Shown here: positions 54,301 to 61,848 of the stretch, one piece after another
How the letters are laid out: each line of letters opens with the position of its first letter
How positions within the stretch are numbered: the first letter of the stretch is position 1
Assembly: GCA_023386795.1 (NCBI GenBank)
Contig: JAEWJB010000040.1
Span: 34,002-98,001 of the forward strand
Length of the DNA: 64,000 nt
Source of the DNA: Pseudomonadota bacterium
GTDB lineage: Bacteria; Pseudomonadota; Gammaproteobacteria; Xanthomonadales; Xanthomonadaceae
Direction of reading: 5' to 3'
The notes under the pieces: model-generated
What the model was told of the DNA's origin: nothing
The model's database searches: none
The model's input: the letters and a program-made list of their open reading frames with translations, nothing else
Position numbers and translations under genes: made by a program

Positions 54301-54414
54301 CTGCGCATGCAGGCATGCCGGCAACAGCAACAGCAACGGCAGCACGACACGCAGGCGCGCAGCCGGCGGAGCGAACCGCAGGCTACGCGCAACGGTGGGG
54401 AAGAGAACGGACAT
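51343..54414 (-). CDS. Beta-propeller sensor histidine kinase (Y_Y_Y / HisKA_3 type)
   Basis: 1023-residue sensor. A signal/anchor (LRVVLPLLLLLPACLHAQ) leads to a large periplasmic region with two-component propeller repeats (IWDIVQAEDGALWLATGAGLYRFDGRGF and similar). A Y_Y_Y domain (RYRYRLLGLEQEWHDAGELTRASYSNLGPGRYRFEVEAS) follows near 670-740, then a membrane helix about 765-785, a HisKA_3 H-box (ERIARELHDTLLQGTQG, His about 806) and an HATPase domain (REALLNAFRHADA, DDGRGL, GLRGMRERAARLGA). This architecture senses periplasmic ligands, often sugars or glycan fragments in other systems. Start at MSVLFPTV places the signal at the N-terminus. Confidence 0.92.
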   Translation of the reverse strand: MSVLFPTVARSLRFAPPAARLRVVLPLLLLLPACLHAQAAAGPAVPGLDGFEHTAWPVARGAPGDIWDIVQAEDGALWLATGAGLYRFDGRGFTRQDAPQGSRFLSGNMTTLRLEPDGALWIGYYNAGLSRLGAGRLDHFQPAQGMPTALLPRLARDANGRLWAASDGGLRWFDGQRWQAPAASMGFPGDHAQWVLRDRGGTLWVTSDKQLLRLPRGATRFEVTGVPVSRFSTLAESPQGELWLADRQLGLMPVARDGVLLDAAQRRAGLLPQVRASRVLFARDGSLWASGLQGSGVYRIRFTDGAPPSVSRFADTQGLSSPYPAPLLEDREGNVWVGTNLGLDRFRAHAVHRLAGLPADREPLQTLFGDQDGSVYAYAQDMRPLRLDRDNIVRLQDARPVEAPGPDADIWMSVLSDVALWHDGSLEARPLPQLPERRYLHAMAFDGRARAWVCFGDDHVFHYDGQQWARETRLPAQACSSVVVAGGTALFGYADGSVRVLDAGRVVRYGLAQGLAVGPVTTLYRDGAQLIVAGETGVAVLGADGRFHVLQGQAPNLFDAVNGIVRDAAGYYWMYGMRGLLRVSADDLARSVADDTPLRTARLFDAVDGLPGISRQTSPVPTAVLGGDGLLWLSSNQGLAWLDTRLPHRNPVPPQVAIGEIMHGDTHVPLRDGLVLPKHTTQLQIDYAASSLAHPDRVRYRYRLLGLEQEWHDAGELTRASYSNLGPGRYRFEVEASNEDGVWSKAPAARSFRIEPAFIQTAAFKVLCVALGLAALVVAVRVRGRQLAGRLRARLDERHQERERIARELHDTLLQGTQGLILRLHAASERLPPDDPLRGELETAMDLAEQAMAEGRERVRGLRGVMQQRQDLGSALLQVRDEVGGRLLPQVRLLVEGKPRMLLPQAAEELYMIGREALLNAFRHADAEAVEIEVGYGRRSLRLRIRDDGRGLDDAATQAPGHWGLRGMRERAARLGARLQWWSRAGAGTEVQVSLPAARAYRRPARRRGRPWWRALPLTEGET

Positions 54415-54520
54415 GTCACATTCTGGCAGGGTCGGGGGAGCTGCCAACACCTCTTTAGGGGGATGCGCCGCCGGCCGCCGCGATGGCTAATGGCCGCGTG
54501 GGCGACGTCCGGACGAGGCA

Positions 54521-54874
54521 ATGCAGCGACTCTATTCAATGTTCCCGGACCGCGGGCCGGGGCTGGGCCTGTTGCTGCTGCGCGTGGACGTCGCGCTGGT
54601 GATGCTGATCGACCCGCAGGGTGCCTGGCTACTGTTCGGTGGCCCTTGGCCGATGCGCGTGGCCTGGGGCGCGGCGGTGCTGCTGGCCTGCGGCTGGCTG
54701 ACGCCGCTGGCGCTCGCGCTTGGTGTGCTGCTGACCCTCGGCCGCCTGCCCGAACCCGGCGGCTGGGCCGTCCTGGTCCTGCTGCTGGCCGCGCTGCTGC
54801 TCGGCCCGGGCGCCTATTCGCTGGATGCGCACTTCTACGGGCGGCGCGTGCTGCGCCGACCGCCCGGCACGTAG
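54521..54874 (+). CDS. Small DoxX-like membrane protein
   Basis: 117-residue protein with about four hydrophobic segments: GLGLLLLRVDVALVML, AWGAAVLLACGWLTPLALALGVLL and WAVLVLLLAALLLGPGAYSLDAHFYGRR. The start LLLLRV and the end GPGAYSLDAHFYGRR recall DoxX-like proteins. It is divergent from the sensor kinase gene. Function unknown. Confidence 0.65.
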   Translation: MQRLYSMFPDRGPGLGLLLLRVDVALVMLIDPQGAWLLFGGPWPMRVAWGAAVLLACGWLTPLALALGVLLTLGRLPEPGGWAVLVLLLAALLLGPGAYSLDAHFYGRRVLRRPPGT

Positions 54875-54973
54875 TCCTGCCTGTCCGTCCAACGGTGGCC
54901 GCGCGGGCGTTAGCCCCGCTTGCATCGCCATCCCGGCCGGCGCGTCCGCCGGCAGGGGTGACGGGCCGCACGG

Positions 54974-55029
54974 TCCTTCGCGCCACCTAGCACGTCCTTG
55001 TTGCCAAGCCATGAAATCCTTGTTACCAA
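54974..55029 (+). promoter_or_regulatory. Three phased direct repeats upstream of the TonB receptor
   Basis: TCCTTCGCGCCA at 54974, TCCTTGTTGCCA at 54995 and TCCTTGTTACCA at 55017: three copies spaced 21 and 22 bases, the last two identical except for one base over 13 positions. Two helical turns between copies place them on one face of DNA, as expected for cooperative activator binding or an iteron-like operator. The receptor start lies about 105 bases downstream. Confidence 0.5.
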
Positions 55030-55030
55030 T

Positions 55031-55045
55031 TGCTGCAGTGCAGCA
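55031..55045. promoter_or_regulatory. 15-bp palindrome TGCTGCA-G-TGCAGCA in the TonB receptor leader
   Basis: Perfect 7-bp arms around one central base, immediately downstream of the third direct repeat and about 90 bases before the receptor ATG. Likely a repressor operator or leader hairpin; the short loop favours a DNA-binding site. Confidence 0.5.
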
Positions 55046-55135
55046 CGGGACGAAGGGGAGTGCCGTGCGCACGCAACAGCCATCAGGAGCGCGTTAGCGG
55101 GAACACACCTTCCACATCGTCAAGGGGACGCACGC

Positions 55136-57748
55136 ATGGGCAAGCACGTACTTCCGTACTCCCGAGTTCCGAAAGCGAAACTGGCGTCAGCCGTGACCTT
55201 CGCCCTGGCCATCCTCGTGGCCAGCGCACCCGCCACCGAAAGCCGGGCGGCCGAGCCGGACGATCCGCAGTCCGGCAGTGGACCGCCGGCCACCCTGGAA
55301 ACCGTCTCCGTCCTGGGCAGCCGCGGGCAACCGCGCAGCATCGCGTCTTCGGCAGTCCCGATCGACATCATCACCGCCGAGGAATTCCGCAGCCAGGGCG
55401 CCACCGACGCGCTCGACCAGCTGCGCGTACTGGTGCCTTCGTTCAATGTCAGCACCATTCCCATCGACGATGCCGCCAGCCTGATCCGCCCGGCCAACCT
55501 GCGCGGCCTGCCACCGGACAACACGCTGGTGCTGGTCAACGGCAAGCGCTTCCACCGCTCGGCGGTGATCACCTTCCTCGGCCATGGCCTGTCGGATGGC
55601 TCGCAGGGCCCGGACCTGTCGGTATTTCCGTCGCTGGCGCTGGACCAGGTTGAGGTGCTGCGCGATGGTGCCGCCGCGCAATACGGCTCGGATGCCATTG
55701 CCGGCGTGATCAATTTCAACCTCAAGCGCCTGGACCACGGCGGCTCGTTCGAGGTATTCACCGGGCAGTACTACGCAGGCGACGGCCTGACCACGCAGTA
55801 CTCGGCGCAGGTGGGCCTGCCGTTGACCTCGCGCGGCTTCGCCACGTTGACCGCCGAATGGCGCGAGGCCGACGACACCTCGCGCAGCGTGCAGCGCGCC
55901 GATGCCGCCGCCGACACCGCGGCAGGCTATCCCGGCGTCAAGGATCCCGCGCAGATCTGGGGCTCGCCCAAGGTAAAGGATGACCTGAAGTTCGTCGCCA
56001 ACCTGGGCTACACCGGCGATGCGGTGGACCTGTACCTGTTCGGCAACTATGCCAAGCGGCGCGTGGACGGCGGCTTCTACTTCCGCGACCCGAGCGCGCG
56101 TTCGGGCGTGTACTCCAACGATGGCGGCCAGACCCTGCTGGTGGGCGACCTCACCGGCGCGGGCGGCTGCCCGACCATCGCCTTGCGCGATGGCGAGGGC
56201 AACCTGCTGCCCTACAGCACGGTCAGCGCCGCGGCCGGCGCGATGCCGGCCAACTGCTTCAGTTTCCTGTCGATGTTCCCCGGCGGCTTCACCCCGCGCT
56301 TCGGCGGCGACCTGGAAGACAGCTCGGTGGTGGCCGGCATCAAGGGCATGTGGGGCGACGGCTGGCAATGGGACCTGAGCGGCACCTACGGCCGCAACAA
56401 CATCGACTTCTTCATCTACAACACGATCAACGCCTCGCTCGGCCCCGACCAGCCGGACGGCTTCCGCTTCAACCCCGGCGGCAACACGCAGACCGAGACC
56501 GGCTTCAACTTCGACGTCGGCAAGGACGTGGAAACCTCCTTCCTGGTGCAGCCGCTGCGGTTGAGCGCCGGTGCGGAATGGCGCAAGGAGGAGTTCCAGA
56601 TCAAGGCCGGCGATGGCCCTTCCACCGCGATCGGCCCGCTCACCGACCAGGGCTTCGCGCTGGGTTCCAACGGCTTCAACGGCTTCAGCCCGCGCACCGC
56701 CGGCACGTTCGACCGCAAGAACTGGGCGGTGTACCTGGACCTGGAGGGGCAGGTGACCGAGCAGTTGCAGCTGGCGGCCGCCGTGCGCCACGAGGACTAC
56801 GACGATTTCGGCAGCACCACCAAGGGCAAGCTCACCGGACGTTTCGACTTCACCCCGGCCTTCGCCGTGCGCGGCGCGATCAGCACCGGCTTCCGCGCGC
56901 CCACGCCGGGCCAGGCGAACGTGAGCCAGATCAGCACGGTGTTTGCCGGCACGGGGCTGGTGGACATCGCCACGCTGCCGCCGACCAACCCGATCGCCGA
57001 GCTGAAGGGCGCTCGCCCGCTGACGCCGGAGGAGTCGAAGAACTACTCGCTGGGTTTCGTCTACAACGAGGGCCCCTGGCTGGTGACGCTGGACGGCTAC
57101 CGCATCGAGGTGGATGACCGCATCGCGCTGAGCACCAGCTTCGACCTCACCGACGCCGAGCGGGCGGCGCTGGTGGCGGCCGGCAACCCGGAGGCGGCGT
57201 CGATCTCCTCGGTGACCTACTTCGGCAACGCGTTCGATACCACCACCAGCGGCGTGGACCTGGTGACCAGCTACGAGGTCGAGCAGTGGGGCGGTGAGAC
57301 CACCTACTCGCTGGCCATGAACTGGAACCGCACCAAGGTGGACAGCTACAACGCCGACTTCGTGGACGAAGCGCGGGTGTACAAGCTGGAGAACTCGCTG
57401 CCCAAGACCAAGGGTTACTTCAGCATCAACCACCAGCGCCAGGTGTTCCATGCCAACCTGCGGCTGGGCTACTACGGGTCCTGGTACGAGGACCACCTGG
57501 ACAGCGGGGTGATCTCGGCGGCCGATGGCGGCCTGCCGATCTACGGCGATGCGCGGCTGATCGTGGACGCGGAGGTGGGCTGGAAGTTCGCCAACGGGAT
57601 CTACGTCAACGTGGGCGCGCAGAACCTGTTCGACGAAACGCCGGACAAGAACCCGTGGTCGGATATCGCCGGTGCGGAGTATCCGGTGCATTCGCCCTAC
57701 GGGTTCGCCGGCGGGTTCTGGTACGTGCGGGCGGGCTGGAAGTTCTGA
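55136..57748 (+). CDS. TonB-dependent outer-membrane receptor
   Basis: 870-residue receptor. The signal peptide runs to about ESRAAE. A TonB-box-like ETVSVLGSR precedes the plug domain (VPIDIITAEEFRSQGATDALDQLRVLVPSFN, NLRGLPPDNTLVLVNGKRFHRSAVI, DQVEVLRDGAAAQYGSDAIAGVINF). The 22-strand barrel ends in WYVRAGWKF with a terminal Phe. It takes up a ligand too large for porins using TonB energy; the ligand is unknown. The ATG follows AAGGGGA by 7 bases. Direct repeats and a palindrome in the leader suggest dedicated regulation. It converges on the baseplate operon, with an inverted-repeat element between. Confidence 0.95.
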   Translation: MGKHVLPYSRVPKAKLASAVTFALAILVASAPATESRAAEPDDPQSGSGPPATLETVSVLGSRGQPRSIASSAVPIDIITAEEFRSQGATDALDQLRVLVPSFNVSTIPIDDAASLIRPANLRGLPPDNTLVLVNGKRFHRSAVITFLGHGLSDGSQGPDLSVFPSLALDQVEVLRDGAAAQYGSDAIAGVINFNLKRLDHGGSFEVFTGQYYAGDGLTTQYSAQVGLPLTSRGFATLTAEWREADDTSRSVQRADAAADTAAGYPGVKDPAQIWGSPKVKDDLKFVANLGYTGDAVDLYLFGNYAKRRVDGGFYFRDPSARSGVYSNDGGQTLLVGDLTGAGGCPTIALRDGEGNLLPYSTVSAAAGAMPANCFSFLSMFPGGFTPRFGGDLEDSSVVAGIKGMWGDGWQWDLSGTYGRNNIDFFIYNTINASLGPDQPDGFRFNPGGNTQTETGFNFDVGKDVETSFLVQPLRLSAGAEWRKEEFQIKAGDGPSTAIGPLTDQGFALGSNGFNGFSPRTAGTFDRKNWAVYLDLEGQVTEQLQLAAAVRHEDYDDFGSTTKGKLTGRFDFTPAFAVRGAISTGFRAPTPGQANVSQISTVFAGTGLVDIATLPPTNPIAELKGARPLTPEESKNYSLGFVYNEGPWLVTLDGYRIEVDDRIALSTSFDLTDAERAALVAAGNPEAASISSVTYFGNAFDTTTSGVDLVTSYEVEQWGGETTYSLAMNWNRTKVDSYNADFVDEARVYKLENSLPKTKGYFSINHQRQVFHANLRLGYYGSWYEDHLDSGVISAADGGLPIYGDARLIVDAEVGWKFANGIYVNVGAQNLFDETPDKNPWSDIAGAEYPVHSPYGFAGGFWYVRAGWKF

Positions 57749-57845
57749 TCCCGGGGACCGGGGCGGGCACTGCCCGCCTCGGTGCTTCGCCGGTGCCGTT
57801 CGGTCGTGTCCGCGTATCACGCTTGGCGCCTGCAGGCTATCGCGC

Positions 57846-57960
57846 GGCGACCGGCGGCATGCCCTGGGGGGGGACGCCGAAAACGGCCCTCCTTGGCCAC
57901 GCGCTCGTAAGGCGACGTCCTGTCGCCTTACGCCCCCGCCAGGGCATGCCGCCGGTCGCC
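57846..57960. repeat. Nested inverted repeat between convergent operons (REP-like or bidirectional terminator)
   Basis: Outer arms of 22 bp at 57846-57867 and 57939-57960 are exact reverse complements, each with a GGCATGCC core. Inside lies a second perfect stem, CGTAAGGCGAC (57906-57916), loop GTCCT, GTCGCCTTACG (57922-57932). A run of eight G occurs at 57866-57873. The element sits between the receptor stop and the DUF6519 stop, so it probably ends both transcripts. It could also be a REP-type extragenic palindrome or a MITE remnant. Confidence 0.75.
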
Positions 57961-58009
57961 CCCAAGGTGGCCGCATGTGCGGTGGGAGAAGCGGGCGTGG
58001 TGCGTGCTG

Positions 58010-59611
58010 TCAGCCGTCCTTCTTCTTGATCGTGCGCGTCTTCCTGGTGACCGTGTCCACTGCCGGCTTTGCATCAGGAGTGCTGTCGGTCCTGGTGTTC
58101 GGCTTGGTGTCAGTTGGCGTGTCGTTGCGCACGACGATGGCGTCGATCGGCGGCTTGGGTTGGCGCGTCAGCGCGCCACAGGTGCGGAACGGTTTCACCA
58201 CGCAGCCGCAGGTCGTGCTGATGCCGGGGGCGCCGGTGGGCAGCAATCCCACGAAGCCGAGCGGGGCATAGTGGAACTCGGTGCCGTGCGGGGCGCGGGG
58301 CAGGGGCTCGCCGTCCTCGTCCTGTGCCCAGCCGGTGTCGCCGGTCGTGCGCACCGGGGTGTACCAGTAGTCGCCGGTGCGGTATTCGCGCGTGAGGTCG
58401 AAACGCACCTGCACGCCGTCTTCCAGGTCGATCCAGTCGTCTTCCAGGCCGGAGCTGGGGCGCAGGGGCACGGCGCCGTCGTCCAGCACGATGTCGTCGC
58501 GTTCCTGCTGGTCCCAGCGGCGGACCCTGCTTGTCGGCCCGACCACGCGCGGGGCGTCGGCGGCCAGCACCAGTTCGTCGCCTTCCACGCTCGCCAGCCG
58601 GCACAGGCTGCCGGGCCGGCCCAGCAAATCGTCGGCCTCTTCGCTCAGCTCCACCCATTGGGCGTCGGCGAAGCCGCGCGCGTTCGCCACGCGCAGGCGC
58701 TTGCCGCCGCCGGATATCCAGCGCGTTGCCACGCTGCCGTTGTCGCGCGACCACTTGAACGTCGGTGCGCCGCTGTCGCTGCCGCGGTGGATCTCGATGC
58801 GGTACAGGTGGTTTTCCGCACCGCGATAGGCCATGTCCGGGTCGGTGATGCAGGGGTCATCCAGCCGCTCCGGCGGTTGCAGGCGCAGGTTCATCTGCGG
58901 CGGATCGCGGTCGAAGGCGCGCAACGGCACCGCGCACGCTTCATCCGGCGTCTCGCGCAGTAGCGACAGGTCCGATTGCAGGGCGTCGATCGAGGCCTGG
59001 AGGCGTTCGATCTCGTCCTTGTCCTTGGCCTGGTCGAGCGCTTTCTTCAAGGCCTCCAGCTGGCCCTGCAGCGTCTTCTCGACGACGGCCATCTCCAGTG
59101 CGCGCACCTGCCACACCACCTGCGTGCGGCTGCATGTGTCCGGCCCGCCGAGCGCAACCTCGCGCAGGTGCGGCATCTCCAGGCTGGTGACGTGGCGCTC
59201 CCACACCTTCAGGTACACGAAGAAGCGGGCGCTGTCGCGGTTGCTGGCGCCGAGCCAGCGGCGCAGCGCATCTTCTTCGCCGTTCTTGCCGTCGCCGGGC
59301 GTGAAGTGGGGCTGGTCGAGATAGTCGCAGCCCTCGCTTTCGCACAGGATGCCTTGCACGTAGTAGCGACCGGCATCGATGCGCAGCGCCAGGCCGCCGT
59401 TGGCCTCGGCCAGCGTGAGCCCGAAGCCCGGCGCCATGGCCGGGGCGGCATACGGGCCGAACAGGTCCAGCGCCATCGTGCGCAGGTAGTGCAGGAGGAT
59501 GGCGCCCTGTTCGTTGGGGTCGGCGTCCAGCGTGACGCGCCCTTGCTGCAGCAGCACCTGGCTGAAGTGATGGCGGGGGTCAAAGCTCACCCGCGAGAAA
59601 TCGCCTTTCAT
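58010..59611 (-). CDS. DUF6519-domain protein of contractile injection system/phage-tail-like cluster
   Basis: 533-residue protein. The N-terminus MKGDFSRVSFDPRHHFSQVLLQQGRVTLDADPNEQ matches DUF6519, found in phage-tail-like and extracellular contractile injection loci. A coiled coil lies at about residues 180-230 (VVEKTLQGQLEALKKALDQ and following). The middle has beta-rich segments (YRIEIHRGSDSGAPTFKWSRDNGSVATRW). The C-terminus is a low-complexity Thr/Lys/Asp tail (TPTDTKPNTRTDSTPDAKP...). It lies 15 bases after the tail-protein gene and is the last gene of the operon. Role in the particle unknown, possibly a fibre or spike-associated part. Confidence 0.75.
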   Translation of the reverse strand: MKGDFSRVSFDPRHHFSQVLLQQGRVTLDADPNEQGAILLHYLRTMALDLFGPYAAPAMAPGFGLTLAEANGGLALRIDAGRYYVQGILCESEGCDYLDQPHFTPGDGKNGEEDALRRWLGASNRDSARFFVYLKVWERHVTSLEMPHLREVALGGPDTCSRTQVVWQVRALEMAVVEKTLQGQLEALKKALDQAKDKDEIERLQASIDALQSDLSLLRETPDEACAVPLRAFDRDPPQMNLRLQPPERLDDPCITDPDMAYRGAENHLYRIEIHRGSDSGAPTFKWSRDNGSVATRWISGGGKRLRVANARGFADAQWVELSEEADDLLGRPGSLCRLASVEGDELVLAADAPRVVGPTSRVRRWDQQERDDIVLDDGAVPLRPSSGLEDDWIDLEDGVQVRFDLTREYRTGDYWYTPVRTTGDTGWAQDEDGEPLPRAPHGTEFHYAPLGFVGLLPTGAPGISTTCGCVVKPFRTCGALTRQPKPPIDAIVVRNDTPTDTKPNTRTDSTPDAKPAVDTVTRKTRTIKKKDG

Positions 59612-59626
59612 GGGAGGGTCCTTGGG

Positions 59627-61840
59627 TCAGTCGGCGAACAGGAGCCCGACCGTCATGCCGGCCGGCGTGTGTTGGTCCAGCCGCGCGCGCAGGTTGGCCT
59701 CGCGCTGGGCTTCGTACAGGTCGTGGTAGGCGCCCATCTGCGCACCGTCGTCGGCACCGCGCAGGATCTCCGCGGCGCTGTCGGCGGTGAGCCGCGCATA
59801 GCCGGGCACCCCGTAGTGGCGCGACTGGAAGCGCGGGCGCACGCGCTGGCGTTCGGCCTCGACCAGCCGTTTCTCGGTCGCGGCCGGCAGATGCCGTGCG
59901 CGTACCGCGGCAGTGGCTTCGTCCGGCTGGCAGCGGTAGCGTCGCGGCGAGCGGCAATGGCAGGGGATGTGGCAATAGCGCATGCAACCGCGTTGGCGAC
60001 GCACGACGTTGAGGCAGGCATCGAACAGCGTGTTGGAGGCCAGTTCGACTTCGTGCACCTCCACCGCGCCGAACACGGTGCTGTCGCGCACCGTCAGGCG
60101 CACGTGTGCCACGCCGCCGTCCACCCCACCCAGCGCATCGCCGCTGCCGGCGGCGTCCAGGATGCTGTCCTCGATGTGCAGCGGGATCGGGTCGCTCGCC
60201 ACTTCGTCCTGGCGTACCTGGATCGAGCCGAGGATGCTGCGTTCGATACGCACCTTGGCCTGCACGCCGAGCAGTTCCAGGCTCGGCTCGGAAGGACGTT
60301 CCGGCCCGCAATCGCAGCCGATGCCCCAGCCCGGCACCAGCGTGCAGTGGCGGATTGCCAGTTCGGCGCCGCAGGCCGGCGTGCGCGCGGCGTCTTCGGC
60401 GTAGGCCTGCGGATCGTGTGGTGCGCTGACCTGCATCGGCCGCCCGGCCAGCAGGATGCCGTCGAGCGCGAAGCGGCTGCCGACATCCATTTCCACGCTC
60501 AAGGCATCGGGCAGGTCGGTTTGCCAGTCGATCAGGCGGATTACCGGCCGCGCCCCGTCGGCGGCGCGCAGTACCAGCGACTGCCCCGGCCGCAGCCGCA
60601 CGTGCACCGGCTCCACCCACACGCCGCTGTGCGCCAGCTCGATCACCGCGTGCGCCGGCGCTTCGTCCGCCCACTGGCGCAACGCATCGCCGATGCGCGC
60701 CAGCGGTGCGCTGCCGGCCTGGCCCACGCGATACAGCGTGTACGCCGCGCTCGGCAGCGGAGCAGGGCGTGGATATTCGCCGCCCCCCAGCTCGGCCGCG
60801 AAGCCGTAGTGGTAGCTGACCCGCACGCCTTTCTTGGGCACTTGTTCGGGCGGAAACATGAGCCTGCCCAGTTCGGGGTCGATGGCGATCTGCCCACGCG
60901 CCGGCCGGTAGCGCCAGCCGCTCAGATCGGCCACCACCACGGCAGCGGCGGGCACCGGCTCGCTGCCGTCCTGCCCGTTCCATTGCTCGGCCCAGACCGC
61001 AAGGCTCTGGCCCGCGCCGTAGTCGGCCTGCAAGGTGTCGCGCAGCCCGCGCCGGCGCAGCGGCAGGGGCAGGTTCGCTTCCTCGGCCAGATGGAACGCG
61101 TCGGGCTCGGCGCGCGGCTTGCGGTACAGCGGGGCATCCTGGCCCAGCACGCTGAAGGTGTAGCAGTGCGCGCCGGCATCCTCCACGCAGTAGGCCGGCG
61201 TGCGCGTCACCGGGAAGCTGCGCATGCGCCAGACATGCACGCCCACGCTGGGGATGTTGAAGCGTCCGCGCGTGTGCGCCGACGCGATGCGGCGCAGGTC
61301 CACGCTGTGGGCGAGGGTATCGAACGGGGTATCGATGCGGTCCAGCCGCGCCATCGCGCGCACGTCGGCGGTGCCGAGGCGGTCGGTGTGCAGGTGGTTG
61401 GGATGCTGCGCGCGGTCGATCAGGCGGAAGTATTCCACCGCGCGCGCCGGCCAGCCGGCTACGTCGAAGGCGAGGTCCTCCAGCAACGAAACGGTGCCCT
61501 TGCGCCGCCGCTGCGAGATCAGGTGCGCCACTTCGCGGCGCGGCACGCGCACGCGCTCCAGCGCATCGCCGCCGTGCCCTCCGCCCAAGGGCGCCTCGAC
61601 TGGCTGGTAACCCAGCAGCTCGGCGATGTACGGCACGGCCCAGTCGTCGGCGGTCTCGATGAACCAGTTTTCGTACAACTGCGCGATGTCGTCCTCGACC
61701 AGGTTCATTTGCTCGGCAATCACCCGCAGCAGTGCCTGCAGCGGATAGCCCTGGGCGGCGTCGCGGGTGCGGTGGATCGCCGGCAGCAGCCGGTACAGGC
61801 GATCCTCGCGCGGAAGGGTGTGCAGGGAAGGCAGGTCCAT
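59627..61840 (-). CDS. Phage-tail protein I-like (gpI) protein with C-terminal beta-helix-like region
   Basis: 737-residue protein. Residues 1-90 resemble tail protein I/TIGR02242-type domains (YRLLPAIHRTRDAAQGYPLQALLRVIAEQMNLVEDDIAQLYENWFIETADDWAVPYIAELLGY). The rest is beta-rich, with repeated short strands (VRIERSILGSIQV, IPLHIEDSILDAAG, VRLTVRDSTVFGAVEVHE) suggesting a right-handed beta-helix, and a cysteine cluster (CLNVVRRQRGCMRYCHIPC, then CRSPRRYRC) at about 605-635. It may join the baseplate to the wedge or fibre. A GTG at 61852, overlapping the baseplate stop as GTGA, is an alternative start adding four residues. Confidence 0.75.
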   Translation of the reverse strand: MDLPSLHTLPREDRLYRLLPAIHRTRDAAQGYPLQALLRVIAEQMNLVEDDIAQLYENWFIETADDWAVPYIAELLGYQPVEAPLGGGHGGDALERVRVPRREVAHLISQRRRKGTVSLLEDLAFDVAGWPARAVEYFRLIDRAQHPNHLHTDRLGTADVRAMARLDRIDTPFDTLAHSVDLRRIASAHTRGRFNIPSVGVHVWRMRSFPVTRTPAYCVEDAGAHCYTFSVLGQDAPLYRKPRAEPDAFHLAEEANLPLPLRRRGLRDTLQADYGAGQSLAVWAEQWNGQDGSEPVPAAAVVVADLSGWRYRPARGQIAIDPELGRLMFPPEQVPKKGVRVSYHYGFAAELGGGEYPRPAPLPSAAYTLYRVGQAGSAPLARIGDALRQWADEAPAHAVIELAHSGVWVEPVHVRLRPGQSLVLRAADGARPVIRLIDWQTDLPDALSVEMDVGSRFALDGILLAGRPMQVSAPHDPQAYAEDAARTPACGAELAIRHCTLVPGWGIGCDCGPERPSEPSLELLGVQAKVRIERSILGSIQVRQDEVASDPIPLHIEDSILDAAGSGDALGGVDGGVAHVRLTVRDSTVFGAVEVHEVELASNTLFDACLNVVRRQRGCMRYCHIPCHCRSPRRYRCQPDEATAAVRARHLPAATEKRLVEAERQRVRPRFQSRHYGVPGYARLTADSAAEILRGADDGAQMGAYHDLYEAQREANLRARLDQHTPAGMTVGLLFAD

Positions 61841-61848
61841 GGCGGCGC

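Noticed and set aside
57846..57960. Inverted-repeat element as an attachment site or IS end
   Set aside because: No transposase, integrase or flanking duplication is visible, so REP-like or terminator is the more careful description.
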